Below are positions 51,128-60,686 of a stretch of DNA of 64,000 nt, in pieces. Position 1 is the stretch's first letter; every line of letters starts with the position of its first letter. Origin of the DNA: Flavobacteriales bacterium UBA6057. GTDB taxonomy: Bacteria; Bacteroidota; Bacteroidia; Flavobacteriales_G; Salibacteraceae. Below the pieces are notes generated by a model. It saw nothing but the letters and a program-made list of their open reading frames with translations, did no database searches and had not been told where the DNA came from. Location: positions 406,474-470,473 of the forward strand of contig DIYJ01000005.1 in NCBI GenBank assembly GCA_002428995.1, given 5' to 3'. Position numbers and translations under genes: made by a program.

Positions 51128-51135
51128 TAATCTTG
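51128..51135 (+). promoter_or_regulatory. Promoter -7-like box of the reductase gene
   Basis: TAATCTTG differs from TAnnTTTG in one base and ends 7 bases before the ATG at 51143. Confidence 0.45.
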
Positions 51136-51142
51136 CAAGCCA

Positions 51143-52033
51143 ATGAAAGCACTTATTCTAGGCGCATCGGGATTAGTGGGGGGAAACTGCCTTCGCCACT
51201 TCACAGAGCAGGGCTGGACATGCCTTGGCACTCACTTCTCCTTCGAAACCGATCACACGCAATTCTACAACACGCTGGATCCGTCCGATCCTCAAAACGC
51301 AGACCTTGAGGCCTTTGCCCCTGACGTGATTGTGCACTGTGGCGCGCTCACCTGGGTAGACTACTGCGAGGACCATGTGGAAGAAAGCCACCAGAAAACC
51401 GTTGTTTCCACATGGAATGCCGTGAAGCTGGCGAAGCAGTTCAATGCGCGCCTCGTCTATCTCAGCACCGATTATGTGTTTGATGGAACCAAGGGTTTCT
51501 ACAAGGAAGCGGATGAGGTGAACGCGCTGAGCGTTTATGGCAAACACAAGCTGGAAGCCGAGCAGCACATTGAAAGCGAGCTCAAGGACTTTCTGATCTG
51601 CCGCATCACCAACGTGTATGGCGATGAAATCCGTGGGAAGAACTTCATTGCAAGGCTCAGCGCGAACATGCAGAAGGGCGAAGACATGGAGCTGAACCTG
51701 CCCTCCGATCAGTATGCCACACCGGTGAACGCCTGGGATGTAGCCCGAGCGATCTATTTGTTGCTGGACAACGGCAAGAACGGTCATTACCACCTGGCCT
51801 CTACGGATTACCTGAACCGGGTGCAGCTGGCTCAACGCGTCATTCAATACTTCGGCCACGACAAAGTGTCGTTAAAGGCTGTTACCACCTCACAACTGAA
51901 CCAAGCCGCGGCTCGTCCGTTACTCGGAGGGTTCAGTTTAGAGAAGTTCAATGCCGAGTTTCCAGACTTTGCATGGAGCAACGTAGACGACTACCTGAGC
52001 AAATTGAAAGCAGACATTCAAAAGACATCATAA
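51143..52033 (+). CDS. RmlD-like NDP-4-dehydro-6-deoxyhexose reductase (SDR)
   Basis: A 296-residue short-chain reductase of the RmlD/RfbD type: MKALILGASGLVGGN, LSTDYVFDGTKGFYKE, the YGKHKLEAEQ active-site Tyr-Lys and the C-terminal RPLLGGFSLEKF. It would reduce a 4-keto sugar to the final nucleotide sugar. It is separated from the upstream genes by repeats and has its own promoter-like box, but precedes the dehydratase gene by 61 bases. Confidence 0.88.
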   Translation: MKALILGASGLVGGNCLRHFTEQGWTCLGTHFSFETDHTQFYNTLDPSDPQNADLEAFAPDVIVHCGALTWVDYCEDHVEESHQKTVVSTWNAVKLAKQFNARLVYLSTDYVFDGTKGFYKEADEVNALSVYGKHKLEAEQHIESELKDFLICRITNVYGDEIRGKNFIARLSANMQKGEDMELNLPSDQYATPVNAWDVARAIYLLLDNGKNGHYHLASTDYLNRVQLAQRVIQYFGHDKVSLKAVTTSQLNQAAARPLLGGFSLEKFNAEFPDFAWSNVDDYLSKLKADIQKTS

Positions 52034-52094
52034 AGCGGACAGCCTGCTCCACAAGCACAACGGCTGACCTTATTCAACCAAGAAACATCCAACA

Positions 52095-53303
52095 ATGAGC
52101 GAGACACAAGAAATGATCAGAGTTCCTTACGGAATGACTGTGCACGGTGAAGACGAGATTGCAGCAGTGGTAAACGTGCTGAGAACCAGCACCCAAATGG
52201 GCAAGCATGTGAGAGAAATGGAAAGCCGCGTAGCTCAGCTTTTCGACAAGCCTCACGGGCTGATGGTGAACAGCGGTTCCAGTGCCAACTACCTGGCCGT
52301 GGAACTCATGAACCTTCCCGAAGGAAGCGAAGTGATCACTCCTGCCCTCACCTTTTCCACGACTGTGGCCCCCCTCGTGCGCAACAAACTGATTCCTGCC
52401 TTTGTGGATGTGGAAGAAGGTACCTACAACATCGATGCGGACAAGGTGGAAGCGATGATCACGCCTAAGACCAAGGCGCTGATGATCCCCAACCTGATCG
52501 GAAACCTTCCGGACTGGGACAAGCTGCGCGCATTGGCGGACAAGTACAACCTCGTGGTGCTGGAAGACTCTGCCGATACACTCGGAGGTACTATTCACGG
52601 GAAAAGCAGCGGCTCTTATTCTGACATGAGTGTGACCAGCTTCTACGGCTCTCACGTTATCAATTGCGCTGGAAACGGTGGTATGCTCACCATGCGTGAA
52701 GATGCCCACTTTGAGCGCGGCAAGCTGCTCCGCTCCTGGGGACGTTCCTCCTCGCTGTTTGTGGAATCTGAATCGATCGAAAACCGCTTCAACGTGGAAG
52801 TGGACGGCATCCCTTACGATTCCAAGTTCATTTTTGCCGAGCCAGGCTACAACCTCGAGCCTTCCGAAATGGGAGCAGCCTTTGGATTGGTGCAGCTCGA
52901 CAAGCTCGACCACAACATCAGCGAACGCGAGCGAAACTTCGCTGAGATGATGGAATTCTTCAAGCAGTATGAGCACTGGTTTGTATTGCCCAAGCAATTG
53001 CCCAACAGCCGCACGGGCTGGCTCGCATTTGCCCTTACCATCCGCGATGACGCTCCTTTCAAGCGTACGGAGATGCAGATCTTCCTGGAGAAGCGCAACA
53101 TTCAAACACGAACGGTTTTCACCGGAAACATCCTGCGTCAACCCGGATTCCAGAATGTAGCCTGCCAGAAGTCAGCAGATGGATACGCAGAATCCGACAA
53201 GGTGATGCGAGGCGGAATGCTCTTGGCTTGCCACCACGGTTTGACGCGTCCTATGCTTGACCACGTGAAGTCGCAGGTGAGCGAGTTTTTGAGTCAGTTC
53301 TAA
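52095..53303 (+). CDS. DegT-family CDP-sugar 3-dehydratase, His-for-Lys type, without iron-sulfur Cys
   Basis: A 402-residue DegT/RfbH/ColD-like enzyme: PALTFSTTVAPLV, VLEDSADTLGGTIHGK with Asp158, and VTSFYGSHVINCAGNGGM, in which His187 replaces the PLP-binding Lys. That substitution marks the 3-dehydratases RfbH/E1 and ColD. RfbH enzymes bind a 2Fe-2S cluster with a C-x57-C-x-C-x7-C array, but the only cysteines here are Cys191, Cys357 and Cys379, so the cluster is not expected. A ColD-like, pyridoxamine-phosphate mechanism is therefore more likely. In this cluster it should act on the CDP-4-keto-6-deoxy sugar to give a 3,6-dideoxy sugar; no E3 reductase gene is seen. Confidence 0.82.
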   Translation: MSETQEMIRVPYGMTVHGEDEIAAVVNVLRTSTQMGKHVREMESRVAQLFDKPHGLMVNSGSSANYLAVELMNLPEGSEVITPALTFSTTVAPLVRNKLIPAFVDVEEGTYNIDADKVEAMITPKTKALMIPNLIGNLPDWDKLRALADKYNLVVLEDSADTLGGTIHGKSSGSYSDMSVTSFYGSHVINCAGNGGMLTMREDAHFERGKLLRSWGRSSSLFVESESIENRFNVEVDGIPYDSKFIFAEPGYNLEPSEMGAAFGLVQLDKLDHNISERERNFAEMMEFFKQYEHWFVLPKQLPNSRTGWLAFALTIRDDAPFKRTEMQIFLEKRNIQTRTVFTGNILRQPGFQNVACQKSADGYAESDKVMRGGMLLACHHGLTRPMLDHVKSQVSEFLSQF

Positions 53304-53363
53304 AAAATCGGGCAAGGCAGTAACAAACGCGAAGGTTGAGCGTCACATCGCCAAAACACCTTC

Positions 53364-53915
53364 ATGAGAACCCTTGCCTTATCGATTCTACTTGCTCTCC
53401 CCCTTTTATCAGTTGCCCAAATTGAAAAGGGTACCTATTTCCTGGGAGGCTCCATCCTGTCCAACGGCCAGGCACCGATTTCATTCAGAAATGGACAGCT
53501 GAATTTAAATGCCGATGTATCCTCCGGCTTCTTTGTGCTGCGCAACACCGCAGTTGGTTTGCGAACGCACACTCGGATGGGAATCTCGAGGAGAACCATG
53601 CGGCTTGATTTAGGTGGGGACCTGTTCATGCGATACTACGTTCCCGTCAGTCAAAGGGTATCGCTTTTTGCCGAAGGTTCCTTTGGCATTCTCAATAGCT
53701 TCAACTCTCGAAACGATGCCACTTACAACTGGTTCCGGCAAGATCGCTCCCTTTCGGTGGGAACCTCCATTTGGCTCACCGACAACCTGGCGATAGAGCC
53801 AATGGTCACTGTTTCCAGGAATCGGCTTTCTTCGGAATCGCTCGTGACTTCAAGGCGAAACATTTCCAGTTCAGTAGGCCTTCACTACTACTTCGGGCGC
53901 GGGAAAAGCAAGTGA
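53364..53915 (+). CDS. Outer-membrane beta-barrel protein
   Basis: A 183-residue protein with a signal peptide (ALSILLALPLLSVAQ) and about eight amphipathic strands of the alternating type (GTYFLGGSILSNG, SGFFVLRNTAVGLRTHTRMG, RLDLGGDLFMRYYVPV), ending in an aromatic terminal strand SSSVGLHYYFG, the pattern of small barrels inserted by the BAM machinery. The size fits an eight-stranded OmpX-like barrel. Function unknown. Confidence 0.75.
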   Translation: MRTLALSILLALPLLSVAQIEKGTYFLGGSILSNGQAPISFRNGQLNLNADVSSGFFVLRNTAVGLRTHTRMGISRRTMRLDLGGDLFMRYYVPVSQRVSLFAEGSFGILNSFNSRNDATYNWFRQDRSLSVGTSIWLTDNLAIEPMVTVSRNRLSSESLVTSRRNISSSVGLHYYFGRGKSK

Positions 53916-54190
53916 TGGATGCCTGATCGCCACCCGGCTTCAGGGCAAACTTCACCCCCGGATGATCTGGAAGGGATGCATGCACAAATGAGTCACCTGC
54001 ACGTGTGAAGGATAAGGAGTAGTTTCTTCTTTTTACGGCTGAAAATCTTCCGCCAACCGCTTACTCAGAGAACGAGGCCGATTCCTCCCAAAACCGACCT
54101 TCCCGTCATCGAAACGGGGCTTCAGGTGGTTTTAAGAAAATCTTAAGGATAGGTGCCGATTAGCTTAGCCTTCTACACTAATCACACACT

Positions 54191-55480
54191 ATGAACTACT
54201 TTAAGACTCTTATTTTATTCACGCTCCTGACTCTACCCACGCTGCTGAAAGCGCAGTGGACCGTAATTTCAGACCTCACCTACAAAGACATCACGCTGGA
54301 GGATGTGATGGTACACGGTGATACCGTCATTGCCGTAGGTTTCGATTTCGATGCTGGGGCCGGAACAATTCTTACCTCCTTTGACTACGGCCAAAACTGG
54401 GACACTATACAGGCTTGGCCGCAGGGGTTTCTGAAATCTGCGGGCATGTTTGATAACCAAAATGGCGTCATTGCAGGTTTTATATCCGGAGGTTTCGGAG
54501 GCGGTTGCATCATGCGCACTACCGATGGCGGAGCCAACTGGTTTTGGGACTGGTGCGAACCGGCTGGATTTTACGATGCCTGGATGCTGAACTCGACCAC
54601 CGGCTTTATCGCTGGGTATGACAGCTCACTCTTCAATGACGGATCGGTTTACAAAACCACGGATAAGGGAGAAACCTGGACCAACGTAAGTGGCCACCTG
54701 CCCAAGAAACCCTTTGAGTATCTGCAGTTTGTCGATGAAAATGTCGGCTATGGTGGGGCCTTTCTTTTTGGACACAGGCTTCTCTATCGAACCATTGACG
54801 GTGGCCAGACCTGGGACTCGGTAGATGTGAGTTCCACAGGCATGAACGATGCATGGTTCTTTGATGCTGCTCACGGTGTATTGCTGGGCTATGAAGGAGT
54901 GATTTATCATACCAGTGACTCTGGCAGTTCATGGTCTGCGCGTACAAATGTCACATCCGGTGTTTCTCTGCAAAGTGTCGCTTTTGCCAACGACTCTCTC
55001 GGTTATGCTTTTGAAGCCACCAGTATAAACGCCAACAGTGTAAGAATCTGGAAAACGGAAGACGCAGGATACACCTGGGCAGAAGACACCGTCATTTACG
55101 CGTTAGGAACTCCCTTCCAGGCACGACTCATTGGCAACCGCATCTACGGAGTGGGTACAGAAGGTGGTGTATTTGTATCCGAAGAATTAGCGGTAGAACC
55201 TCCTCCCACGAGCGTGGGCGTTCGAGATCCACAGACCACAGCATCCCATATCCACATTGCTCCTAACCCAACCCAAGGCCAGATCATGGTTACGGCCAAC
55301 ACCATCTCAGAAATTCAACTGAGCGATGCTCATGGCAGGGTGGTTCAAACGGAAAAAAGCATGAATGGAGATCGCTTCGAGTTCAGCTTTGAAAGCTCGT
55401 TGGAAAGCGGGTTTTACTTCCTCAGCGTGAAGGACCAGAATGGCACTTCTACTACAGAAAAGGTTTTCCTGATGCGCTAG
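54191..55480 (+). CDS. T9SS-exported YCF48-like propeller protein
   Basis: A 429-residue protein with a signal peptide (LILFTLLTLPTLLKAQ), a beta-propeller of YCF48/BNR-like repeats with the recurring TTDGGANWFW, TTDKGETWTN, TIDGGQTWDS and TSDSGSSWSA turns, and a C-terminal type IX secretion sorting domain (IHIAPNPTQGQIMV...LESGFYFLSVKDQNGT...EKVFLMR). The sorting domain directs it through the type IX system to the cell surface. The function of such propellers is generally unknown. Confidence 0.9.
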   Translation: MNYFKTLILFTLLTLPTLLKAQWTVISDLTYKDITLEDVMVHGDTVIAVGFDFDAGAGTILTSFDYGQNWDTIQAWPQGFLKSAGMFDNQNGVIAGFISGGFGGGCIMRTTDGGANWFWDWCEPAGFYDAWMLNSTTGFIAGYDSSLFNDGSVYKTTDKGETWTNVSGHLPKKPFEYLQFVDENVGYGGAFLFGHRLLYRTIDGGQTWDSVDVSSTGMNDAWFFDAAHGVLLGYEGVIYHTSDSGSSWSARTNVTSGVSLQSVAFANDSLGYAFEATSINANSVRIWKTEDAGYTWAEDTVIYALGTPFQARLIGNRIYGVGTEGGVFVSEELAVEPPPTSVGVRDPQTTASHIHIAPNPTQGQIMVTANTISEIQLSDAHGRVVQTEKSMNGDRFEFSFESSLESGFYFLSVKDQNGTSTTEKVFLMR

Positions 55481-55503
55481 AACGATGGTAACAGAATAAC
55501 ATC

Positions 55504-55533
55504 AAGGCTGCTTCGAAAGAAGCGGCCTTTTTT
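55504..55533 (+). terminator. Intrinsic terminator after the propeller gene
   Basis: AAGGC-t-GCTTC pairs with GAAGC-g-GCCTT around a GAAA tetraloop, followed by six T. Confidence 0.88.
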
Positions 55534-55698
55534 GTTTCCCAAAAGCTGCCTCCGGGACTTCTTCACATTCTTTCCACATGGCCGAAATTCCCAGATGGGC
55601 TATGTAATTTTATCGGTCGAACCGGCAATTCAGCCGGTACTCTTCCCATTGCTTTTTCGATGGCATTGGGGGTTGCTAAAATGGGAGTGTAAGCGCGC

Positions 55699-58600
55699 AT
55701 GTACTTAATCTTTGATACCGAAACCACCGGGCGGATAGAAAATTGGAAAGCCCCGCTTTCAGATTTTGATGCCTTCCCCCGAGTAGTTCAGCTTGCCTGG
55801 CAGTTGCACGATGAAATGGGCGAGCTCATCGAGGTCAAGAATTTCATCATCCGGCCCGATGGATTCACCATCCCGTTCAACGCGGAGAAGATCCACGGCA
55901 TCAGCACCGAACGCGCGATGAAAACCGGGGTGGAGCTCTCCTTTGTGATGGACGAGTTCAAGCAGGCCCTCGCCAAAACGAAGTATGCTGTAGGTCATAA
56001 CGTGGAGTTTGACCTCAAGGTGATGGGGTCTGAATACGTCCGGGCCGATCGGGATGACGGGTTGATGGAACTTGCCACGCTCGACACCATGATCCTGAGT
56101 ACGGATTATTGTCAGCTTCCGGGCGGAAGAGGTCGCTTCAAGTTCCCTACCCTTTCTGAGCTCAACGAAAAGCTCTTTGGCAGCGCGGTAGACAATGCGC
56201 ACAACGCCTCGGCTGACGTGGAGGCCACGGCACGCTGCTTCCTCGAGCTGGTGAGAATTGGAGTCATCAACAGCTCCCACATGTCCGAGGAGGAAGACAA
56301 CGCCTACCTCGCACGCTACAAGGAACACAACCCCACTCCGTTTGAGCTTATCGGGCTGAACATTGAGCCTTACAAGCCTGAGGACATTGATGAAGGCGAA
56401 GTGCTGGAAGAAGACTCCGGCCCGAGCAAAACACAGCTGGAGGAAAACGCCAAGCTCCTCCAGGACTATCCCTTCGTTCACCTGCACAACCACACGCAGT
56501 TCTCCATTCTGCAATCCACATCCAGCGTCAAAAACATTGTGAGGCGGGCTGCGAGCCTCAACATGCCTGCTATCGCCATCACCGATTTTGGCAACATGAT
56601 GGGCGTGTTCAGCTTCGTGAAGGAATGCGAAATGAACGACCTGAAGGCGATCGTGGGTTGTGAGCTCTACGTCACCGAAGACCGCACGATTCACCAGTTC
56701 ACCAAAGACAAACCCGATCGCAGGTTCCGCCAGGTGCTCATCGCCAAAAACCAGGATGGATATCACAACCTCAGTAAGCTCTGTTCGGTGGGATTCATTG
56801 AAGGGTATTATGCTGGATTTCCGCGGGTGGACAAGCCCTCCATCACTGCCAACAAGGGGAACTTGATCGCCACCACTGGTGGACTGTCAGGCGAAGTTCC
56901 CTACCTCATCCTGAACGTGGGTGAGCAGCAGGCCGAAGAAGCTTTCAAATGGTGGCACGAACAGTTTGGCGAGGACTTTTATGCCCAGCTCATGCGTCAC
57001 GGCCTGGAAGAGGAAGACCGTGTGAATCAGGTGCTCCTCCGCTTCTGTGAAAAATACGGGGTGAAGTACTTCGCTGCCAATGATGTATTCTACGAAGCCA
57101 AGAGCGATGCCAACGCGCACGACATCCTCCTTTGCGTAAAAGAAGGCGAGCAGCAACAAACGCCCATTGGGCGCGGACGTGGCTACCGCTTTGGAATGCC
57201 CAATCAGGAATTCTACTTCAAGGATCAGGACGAGATGAAATCCTTGTTCCGTGATCTGCCTGAGGCCATCATCACGGTGCAGGAGATCGTTGACAAGGTG
57301 GAAGAATTCAAACTGGGCCGCGACATCCTCCTGCCCAAGTTTGACATTCCCGAAGAGTTTGGAGATGAGAATGCCTTCCTGAAACACCTCGTGTTTGAAG
57401 GAGCGAAAAAGAAATACGGTGAGATCACCGATGAGATCAAGGAGCGACTGGACTACGAGCTCAAGATCATTGCCGACATGGGTTTCCCTGGCTACTTCCT
57501 CATCGTTCAGGATTTCACCACAGAAGCACGGAAACGCGGAGTTTGGGTAGGACCTGGCCGGGGCTCGGCCGCAGGTTCAGCGGCCGCTTATGCCATCGGG
57601 ATCACCAACATCGACCCAATCCGCTACAAACTCCTTTTTGAACGATTCCTCAACCCGGAGCGGGTCACCATGCCGGATATCGATATCGACTTTGACGATG
57701 AAGGTCGCGATCGTATCATCGATTACGTGGTAAAGAAATACGGTCAAACGCAGGTGGCGCAAATCATCACCTACGGCACCATGGCGGCTAAGTCAAGTAT
57801 CCGTGATGTTGCCCGCGTACTGGAGCTGCCACTTTCCGATGCCGACCGCATTGCCAAGCTCGTGCCGGATCTCAAGAAATTCAAGCACATTTTCGGCCCG
57901 TCAGAGCAGGAGCTGAAAAAGGCCTTCAATGGGGATGATCTCACCAATGTTCAGCAGCTGGTGAAGATCAGCGAGCAGGACACGGAAGAAGGCAAGATCC
58001 TGAATCAGGCCCGAAAGCTGGAAGGCTCGGTAAGAAACACGGGAATCCACGCCTGTGGAGTGATCATCACTCCGGCAGACATCCGTGAGTACATTCCGGT
58101 GGCCACTGCCAAAGACTCTGACCTGTTGGTCACCCAGTATGACAACAGCGTGGTGGAAAGTGCAGGTCTGCTGAAGATGGACTTCCTGGGTTTGAAAACC
58201 CTGACCATCATGAAGGACGCCATCGGTCTGGTGAAAGAACGCCACGGTGTGGAGATCGATCCGGATCTCATTCCGCTGGACGATGGGCCCACCTTCGAAC
58301 TCTACCAGCGAGGAGAAACCAACGGAACCTTCCAGTTTGAATCCGTTGGGATGCAGAAGCACCTCAAGAATCTGAAACCTACGGATATTGAGGACCTCAT
58401 TGCGATGAACGCCTTGTACCGTCCAGGTCCGCTGCAGTTCATCGACACCTTCATCAAGCGAAAGCAGGGCGAAGAGGAAGTGATCTACCCGCATGAGAAA
58501 CTGGAATCGATCCTGAAGGACACCTACGGTATCATGGTCTACCAGGAGCAGATCATGCAGACCGCTCAGATCCTCGCCAACTACACACTCGGAGCTGCGG

Positions 58601-59997
58601 ATATCCTGCGAAGGGCGATGGGTAAGAAGAAGATGGATGTGATGGAGCAGCAGCGCCTGATTTTCAAGGAAGGCTGCGAAACCCACAACGACATCCCGGC
58701 AGAAAAGGCCGATGAGATTTTCGACATCATGATGAAGTTTGCCGAGTACGGTTTCAACCGTTCACACTCGGCTGCCTATTCTCTGGTCGCCTTCCAAACG
58801 GCTTACCTCAAGGCCAACTATCCTGCGGAATACATGGCCTCGGTGTTGACCCACAACATGGGCGACATCAAGAAGGTGACCTTCTTCATGGAAGAGTGCA
58901 AGCGCATGGGCATGCTGGTATTGGGCCCTGATGTGAACGAAAGTGCTTACAAGTTCACGGTAAACGACAAGGGAGAGATTCGCTTTGGAATGGGCGCCAT
59001 CAAAGGCGTAGGCGAAGGTGCTGTAGAAGCCATCATCGCCCAGCGCAAGGAAGAAGGTTCCTACAAAACCGTGTTTGAGTTTGCTTCCAGGCTAGATCTG
59101 CGCACGGTGAACAAGAAAAACTTCGAAAGCCTTTCCATTGCCGGTGCCTTTGACTCGTTTGAAGGAGTGCACCGCGCGCAATACTTCGCGGAAGATGAGA
59201 AAGGACAGTCACTCATCGAAAAGGCGATGCGCTATGGCAATGCCATACAACATGCCGCCAATTCTGCACAGGCCTCGCTCTTTGGAGAGTCTGCGGACGC
59301 GGACATTCCCGAGCCTCCCATTCCCTTCGCGGAACCTTGGGGAACACTCAAGCAGCTGAACCAGGAACGCGATGTGGTAGGCGTATACATTTCTGGCCAC
59401 CCGCTGGACGACTACCGCTTTGAGATGAAGCACTTCACCAGCGCCACGGTCACAGAGCTGGAAAACCTGGAAGCCATCAGAGGGCGCGAGCTGAAGGTCG
59501 CAGGCATCATTACTGAAGCCAAGCACCTGACTACCAAAACGGGCTCTCCGTTTGGCAAGTTTATATTGGAAGACTACGATGGCTCCTTTGAATTTGCGCT
59601 TTTCAAGGATGACTACCTCCGCTTCAAGGCCTTTTTGTCAGAAAACTGGTTTGTGCTGGTAGAGACCAAAGTGGACACCTGGTACAACAAACGAGAGGAA
59701 AAGGAAATCCACCGACTGAAGGTCACCAAGATGGAATTGCTATCCGAATTACGCGAACAGCGTGTGAAGAAATTATCGCTGAAAGTGCCGGTATCACGGC
59801 TGAGCGAGCGGATGATTGCCGACCTTTCTTCACTTTGTCGCACCCATCCTGGTAAGGTTCCGGTGAAGATAATCGTCTACGAGAACGGAACGAACATTGA
59901 AATGCCCTCAAGGAGCCTGAAAATAGACCTTACGCGCGAAATCTCGAACGAGCTGGACGCGATGGATCACATTGAATGGAGCATTGAGAAAGCATGA
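55699..59997 (+). CDS. dnaE: DNA polymerase III alpha subunit with N-terminal exonuclease (DnaE)
   Basis: The replicative polymerase. Residues 1-190 are a DnaQ-type 3'-5' exonuclease: FDTETTG (Asp6, Glu8), VGHNVEFDL and the HNASADVEA motif. The PHP domain follows (about 258 on, FVHLHNHTQFSILQ). The polymerase core has WVGPGRGSAAGSAAAYA (about residue 615) and the catalytic PDIDIDFDDEGRD with Asp660, Asp662 and Asp664. The beta-clamp/OB region starts about 1260 (LKVAGIITEAKHL). At 1432 residues it is longer than E. coli DnaE because of the fused proofreading domain. Confidence 0.96.
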   Translation: MYLIFDTETTGRIENWKAPLSDFDAFPRVVQLAWQLHDEMGELIEVKNFIIRPDGFTIPFNAEKIHGISTERAMKTGVELSFVMDEFKQALAKTKYAVGHNVEFDLKVMGSEYVRADRDDGLMELATLDTMILSTDYCQLPGGRGRFKFPTLSELNEKLFGSAVDNAHNASADVEATARCFLELVRIGVINSSHMSEEEDNAYLARYKEHNPTPFELIGLNIEPYKPEDIDEGEVLEEDSGPSKTQLEENAKLLQDYPFVHLHNHTQFSILQSTSSVKNIVRRAASLNMPAIAITDFGNMMGVFSFVKECEMNDLKAIVGCELYVTEDRTIHQFTKDKPDRRFRQVLIAKNQDGYHNLSKLCSVGFIEGYYAGFPRVDKPSITANKGNLIATTGGLSGEVPYLILNVGEQQAEEAFKWWHEQFGEDFYAQLMRHGLEEEDRVNQVLLRFCEKYGVKYFAANDVFYEAKSDANAHDILLCVKEGEQQQTPIGRGRGYRFGMPNQEFYFKDQDEMKSLFRDLPEAIITVQEIVDKVEEFKLGRDILLPKFDIPEEFGDENAFLKHLVFEGAKKKYGEITDEIKERLDYELKIIADMGFPGYFLIVQDFTTEARKRGVWVGPGRGSAAGSAAAYAIGITNIDPIRYKLLFERFLNPERVTMPDIDIDFDDEGRDRIIDYVVKKYGQTQVAQIITYGTMAAKSSIRDVARVLELPLSDADRIAKLVPDLKKFKHIFGPSEQELKKAFNGDDLTNVQQLVKISEQDTEEGKILNQARKLEGSVRNTGIHACGVIITPADIREYIPVATAKDSDLLVTQYDNSVVESAGLLKMDFLGLKTLTIMKDAIGLVKERHGVEIDPDLIPLDDGPTFELYQRGETNGTFQFESVGMQKHLKNLKPTDIEDLIAMNALYRPGPLQFIDTFIKRKQGEEEVIYPHEKLESILKDTYGIMVYQEQIMQTAQILANYTLGAADILRRAMGKKKMDVMEQQRLIFKEGCETHNDIPAEKADEIFDIMMKFAEYGFNRSHSAAYSLVAFQTAYLKANYPAEYMASVLTHNMGDIKKVTFFMEECKRMGMLVLGPDVNESAYKFTVNDKGEIRFGMGAIKGVGEGAVEAIIAQRKEEGSYKTVFEFASRLDLRTVNKKNFESLSIAGAFDSFEGVHRAQYFAEDEKGQSLIEKAMRYGNAIQHAANSAQASLFGESADADIPEPPIPFAEPWGTLKQLNQERDVVGVYISGHPLDDYRFEMKHFTSATVTELENLEAIRGRELKVAGIITEAKHLTTKTGSPFGKFILEDYDGSFEFALFKDDYLRFKAFLSENWFVLVETKVDTWYNKREEKEIHRLKVTKMELLSELREQRVKKLSLKVPVSRLSERMIADLSSLCRTHPGKVPVKIIVYENGTNIEMPSRSLKIDLTREISNELDAMDHIEWSIEKA

Positions 59998-60039
59998 CAC
60001 AATGTCTTTTCCTGAACAATTGGTCAATCTTTTGTTTAA

Positions 60040-60047
60040 TACGTTTG
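60040..60047 (+). promoter_or_regulatory. Complete Bacteroidota promoter of trxA
   Basis: TACGTTTG is an exact TAnnTTTG box preceded by TTG (60020-60022) at a spacing of 17 bases. It is the only promoter in the window where both elements match cleanly; it lies 39 bases before the ATG. Confidence 0.75.
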
Positions 60048-60086
60048 TAGTTTAGAAAAAACCATCAGATCAACACTTATTTAATC

Positions 60087-60407
<321 letters not shown>

Positions 60408-60440
60408 CCAGCCCGCATCCGGTAGCTTAACTAAGCAGCG

Positions 60441-60471
60441 AAGCCTCTCGAGCAATCGAGGGGCTTTTTTT
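60441..60471 (+). terminator. Intrinsic terminator after trxA
   Basis: AAGCCTCTCGA and TCGAGGGGCTT pair (one mismatch or wobble) around GCAA and are followed by a run of T. Confidence 0.85.
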
Positions 60472-60499
60472 GTGCTTGCATTCAAAGCAATACACGCAA

Positions 60500-60544
60500 G
60501 TCATCCTGAGGAATGCTGCTGAGCAGCATGTCTCGAAGGGTGAC
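60500..60544 (+). repeat. REP-like palindromic repeat, copy 1
   Basis: GTCATCCTGAGGAATGCTGC-tga-GCAGCAT, then GTCTCGAAGGGTGAC: an inner 7-bp stem and outer GTCA/TGAC ends. The GTCATCCTGAGG start and CGAAGG end are, as far as I know, a repeat type widespread in Bacteroidota. Confidence 0.75.
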
Positions 60545-60584
60545 GACCACAAAGGGAAGTGTTTGTTCAGTATTCCCGCTTACA

Positions 60585-60653
60585 CGCTTCGAGACGCTCG
60601 TTCCTCGCTCCCTTTGCTCCGCTGAAGCTACGCGAAAGCGCAGTCAGCATGAC
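60585..60653 (-). repeat. REP-like repeat, inverted copy
   Basis: The minus strand starts GTCATGCTGACTGCGC and ends CGTCTCGAAGCG, the same family as copies 1 and 2 in opposite orientation and with a longer middle. Confidence 0.65.
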
Positions 60654-60686
60654 CGCTGAGTTTATCTCATTACAAAACACTCATTA

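Noticed and set aside
52074..53141. Minus-strand open frame of 355 codons
   Set aside because: Shadow of the dehydratase gene, whose DegT motifs are unmistakable.
55759..56766. Minus-strand open frame inside dnaE
   Set aside because: Shadow; dnaE has all exonuclease and PHP motifs in the other frame.
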